Assembly: GCA_020024645.1 (NCBI GenBank)
Contig: JAHHTN010000097.1
Location: 1 to 5,746, forward strand
DNA length: 5,746 nt
DNA from: Faecalimonas sp.
GTDB lineage: Bacteria; Bacillota; Clostridia; Lachnospirales; Lachnospiraceae
Direction of reading: 5' to 3'
In this document: positions 4,820-5,746 of the stretch, one piece after another
Position numbering within the stretch: the stretch's first letter is position 1
How the letters are laid out: every line of letters starts with the position of its first letter
The notes under the pieces: model-generated
Told to the model about the DNA's origin: nothing
Seen by the model: only the letters and a program-made list of their open reading frames with translations
Databases searched by the model: none
Made by a program: the position numbers and the translations under genes

Positions 4820-5746
4820 ATGAATTTTAAAAAAAGACTAATGAATTGTGCCTTATTTATAGGTATAACTACTTTTATTATGTTTGTTATTAATAAACTA
4901 ATCTATTTTGTTTCTACAGTCGAAAATGTTTTAGATCGTATCAAAGGAAATTATTATGAATGGCGTTTTGGTAAAATATTTTATACAAAATATGGTTCTG
5001 GAAAACCACTTCTTCTTATTCACGATATAACTCCAATGAGTTCTGGATATGAATGGAATCAGACAATCAAAAAATTATCCAAAACACATACTGTTTATAC
5101 TATAGATTTACTTGGTTGTGGTCGTTCAGAAAAACCTAATATTACCTATACAAATTATTTATATGTCCAACTAATTACCGATTTTATCAAACATATAATT
5201 GGAAAAAAGACAGATGTTGTTGCAAATGGATTATCATCTTCCTTTGTTTTAATGGCCTGTCATATGGATGATACTATTATTAATAAAGTTGTTATGGTTT
5301 CTCCACATTCTTTTGCTTCATTAAACAAATCACCTAATAAAAATAGTAAAGCATTAAGAATACTTTTAAACACACATATCATTGGCACTTTAGTTTATAA
5401 TATTATTTTTGCAAAGAAAAATATTGTTTCTACATTAAAAAATGACTACTATTACAATAATACACAAGTTACAGAAGAACTTATACAAAATTATTATGAA
5501 TCTGCTCATACTTGTAATTCTTCATCAAAATATGTTTTTACAAGCGTGATAGGGCGTTATCTAAATGCAAATGTGATTAGTGTTTTACAGTATTTAAAAA
5601 ACAGTATTTTTATTATTTCAGGCGATAAACATATTGAAAAATGTAACTATATAGGTAAGCAATATCAAGAACAACTTCCTTCTATTGAAGTTGTTCATAT
5701 TGAAAAATCTTTACTTGCTCCTCATATGGAACAATCTGATTTATTT
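4820..5746 (+). CDS. Membrane-anchored alpha/beta-hydrolase-fold protein, 3' end cut by window
   Basis: The 309 visible residues run off the window end; by comparison with the fold, few residues should be missing. The ATG follows AAGGGGTGA (4807-4815), a strong ribosome binding site. Lys4-Lys5-Arg6 and then a hydrophobic helix (about 9-32) predict an uncleaved N-terminal anchor with the main domain probably outside the cell. The domain shows alpha/beta-hydrolase landmarks: PLLLIHDI (63-70, oxyanion strand with His-Asp instead of His-Gly), DLLGCGRSEKP (96-106), a nucleophile-elbow region VVANGLSSSF (133-142), VMVSPH (158-163), FIISGDKH (264-271) and PHMEQSD (301-307, probable catalytic His302). 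The elbow is atypical: in the ungapped register Gly137 takes the serine position, and in the alternative register Ser139 would be the nucleophile in a GxSxS motif. The usual acid position holds His271. It may be a divergent enzyme or a pseudoenzyme; the substrate is unknown. The gene looks more AT-rich than the par genes. Confidence 0.85.
   Translation, partial: MNFKKRLMNCALFIGITTFIMFVINKLIYFVSTVENVLDRIKGNYYEWRFGKIFYTKYGSGKPLLLIHDITPMSSGYEWNQTIKKLSKTHTVYTIDLLGCGRSEKPNITYTNYLYVQLITDFIKHIIGKKTDVVANGLSSSFVLMACHMDDTIINKVVMVSPHSFASLNKSPNKNSKALRILLNTHIIGTLVYNIIFAKKNIVSTLKNDYYYNNTQVTEELIQNYYESAHTCNSSSKYVFTSVIGRYLNANVISVLQYLKNSIFIISGDKHIEKCNYIGKQYQEQLPSIEVVHIEKSLLAPHMEQSDLF

Overview
This window comes from an AT-rich, low-GC Gram-positive bacterium, most likely a member of the Lachnospiraceae (Clostridia). 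The evidence is strong AGGAGG-type ribosome binding sites, a DUF3881-like protein that I associate with that family, a clostridial-type seryl-tRNA synthetase, and a ParA/ParB pair with perfect firmicute-type parS sites. Such a par cluster is normally close to the chromosomal replication origin. No species can be named from the sequence alone.

Layout. Positions 1-253 hold no convincing gene. There is a doubtful 37-codon plus-strand reading frame, an imperfect inverted repeat and a perfect 10-bp stem that looks like a terminator. Positions 254-4636 are a tight minus-strand gene run, read in the order parA - parB - DUF4446 protein - serS - DUF3881 protein, with gaps of 2, 1, 21 and 18 bases. It has one visible promoter, upstream of parA, and one terminator-like hairpin after the last gene, so it is probably a single operon. 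Positions 4637-4819 are a divergent control region with two parS sites 45 bp apart, centre to centre. Each lies just upstream of one of the two outward-facing promoters. Positions 4820-5746 hold a plus-strand, membrane-anchored alpha/beta-hydrolase-fold protein that runs off the window end.

How it fits together. ParB binds parS as a CTP-dependent clamp and ParA is the partner ATPase; together they segregate the origin region and influence replication initiation. The parS pair in the parA promoter region suggests ParB also controls its own operon and perhaps the divergent hydrolase gene. The DUF4446 protein is a single-pass membrane protein translated directly behind ParB. serS supplies Ser-tRNA and has no room for its own T-box leader, so its expression seems tied to the par operon. 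The most unusual points are the symmetric parS/promoter arrangement, the atypical active-site motifs of the hydrolase-like protein, and Shine-Dalgarno sequences encoded in the last codons of parA and parB. I saw no mobile element, CRISPR array, tRNA or rRNA. Nothing in the window amounts to a clearly new system.
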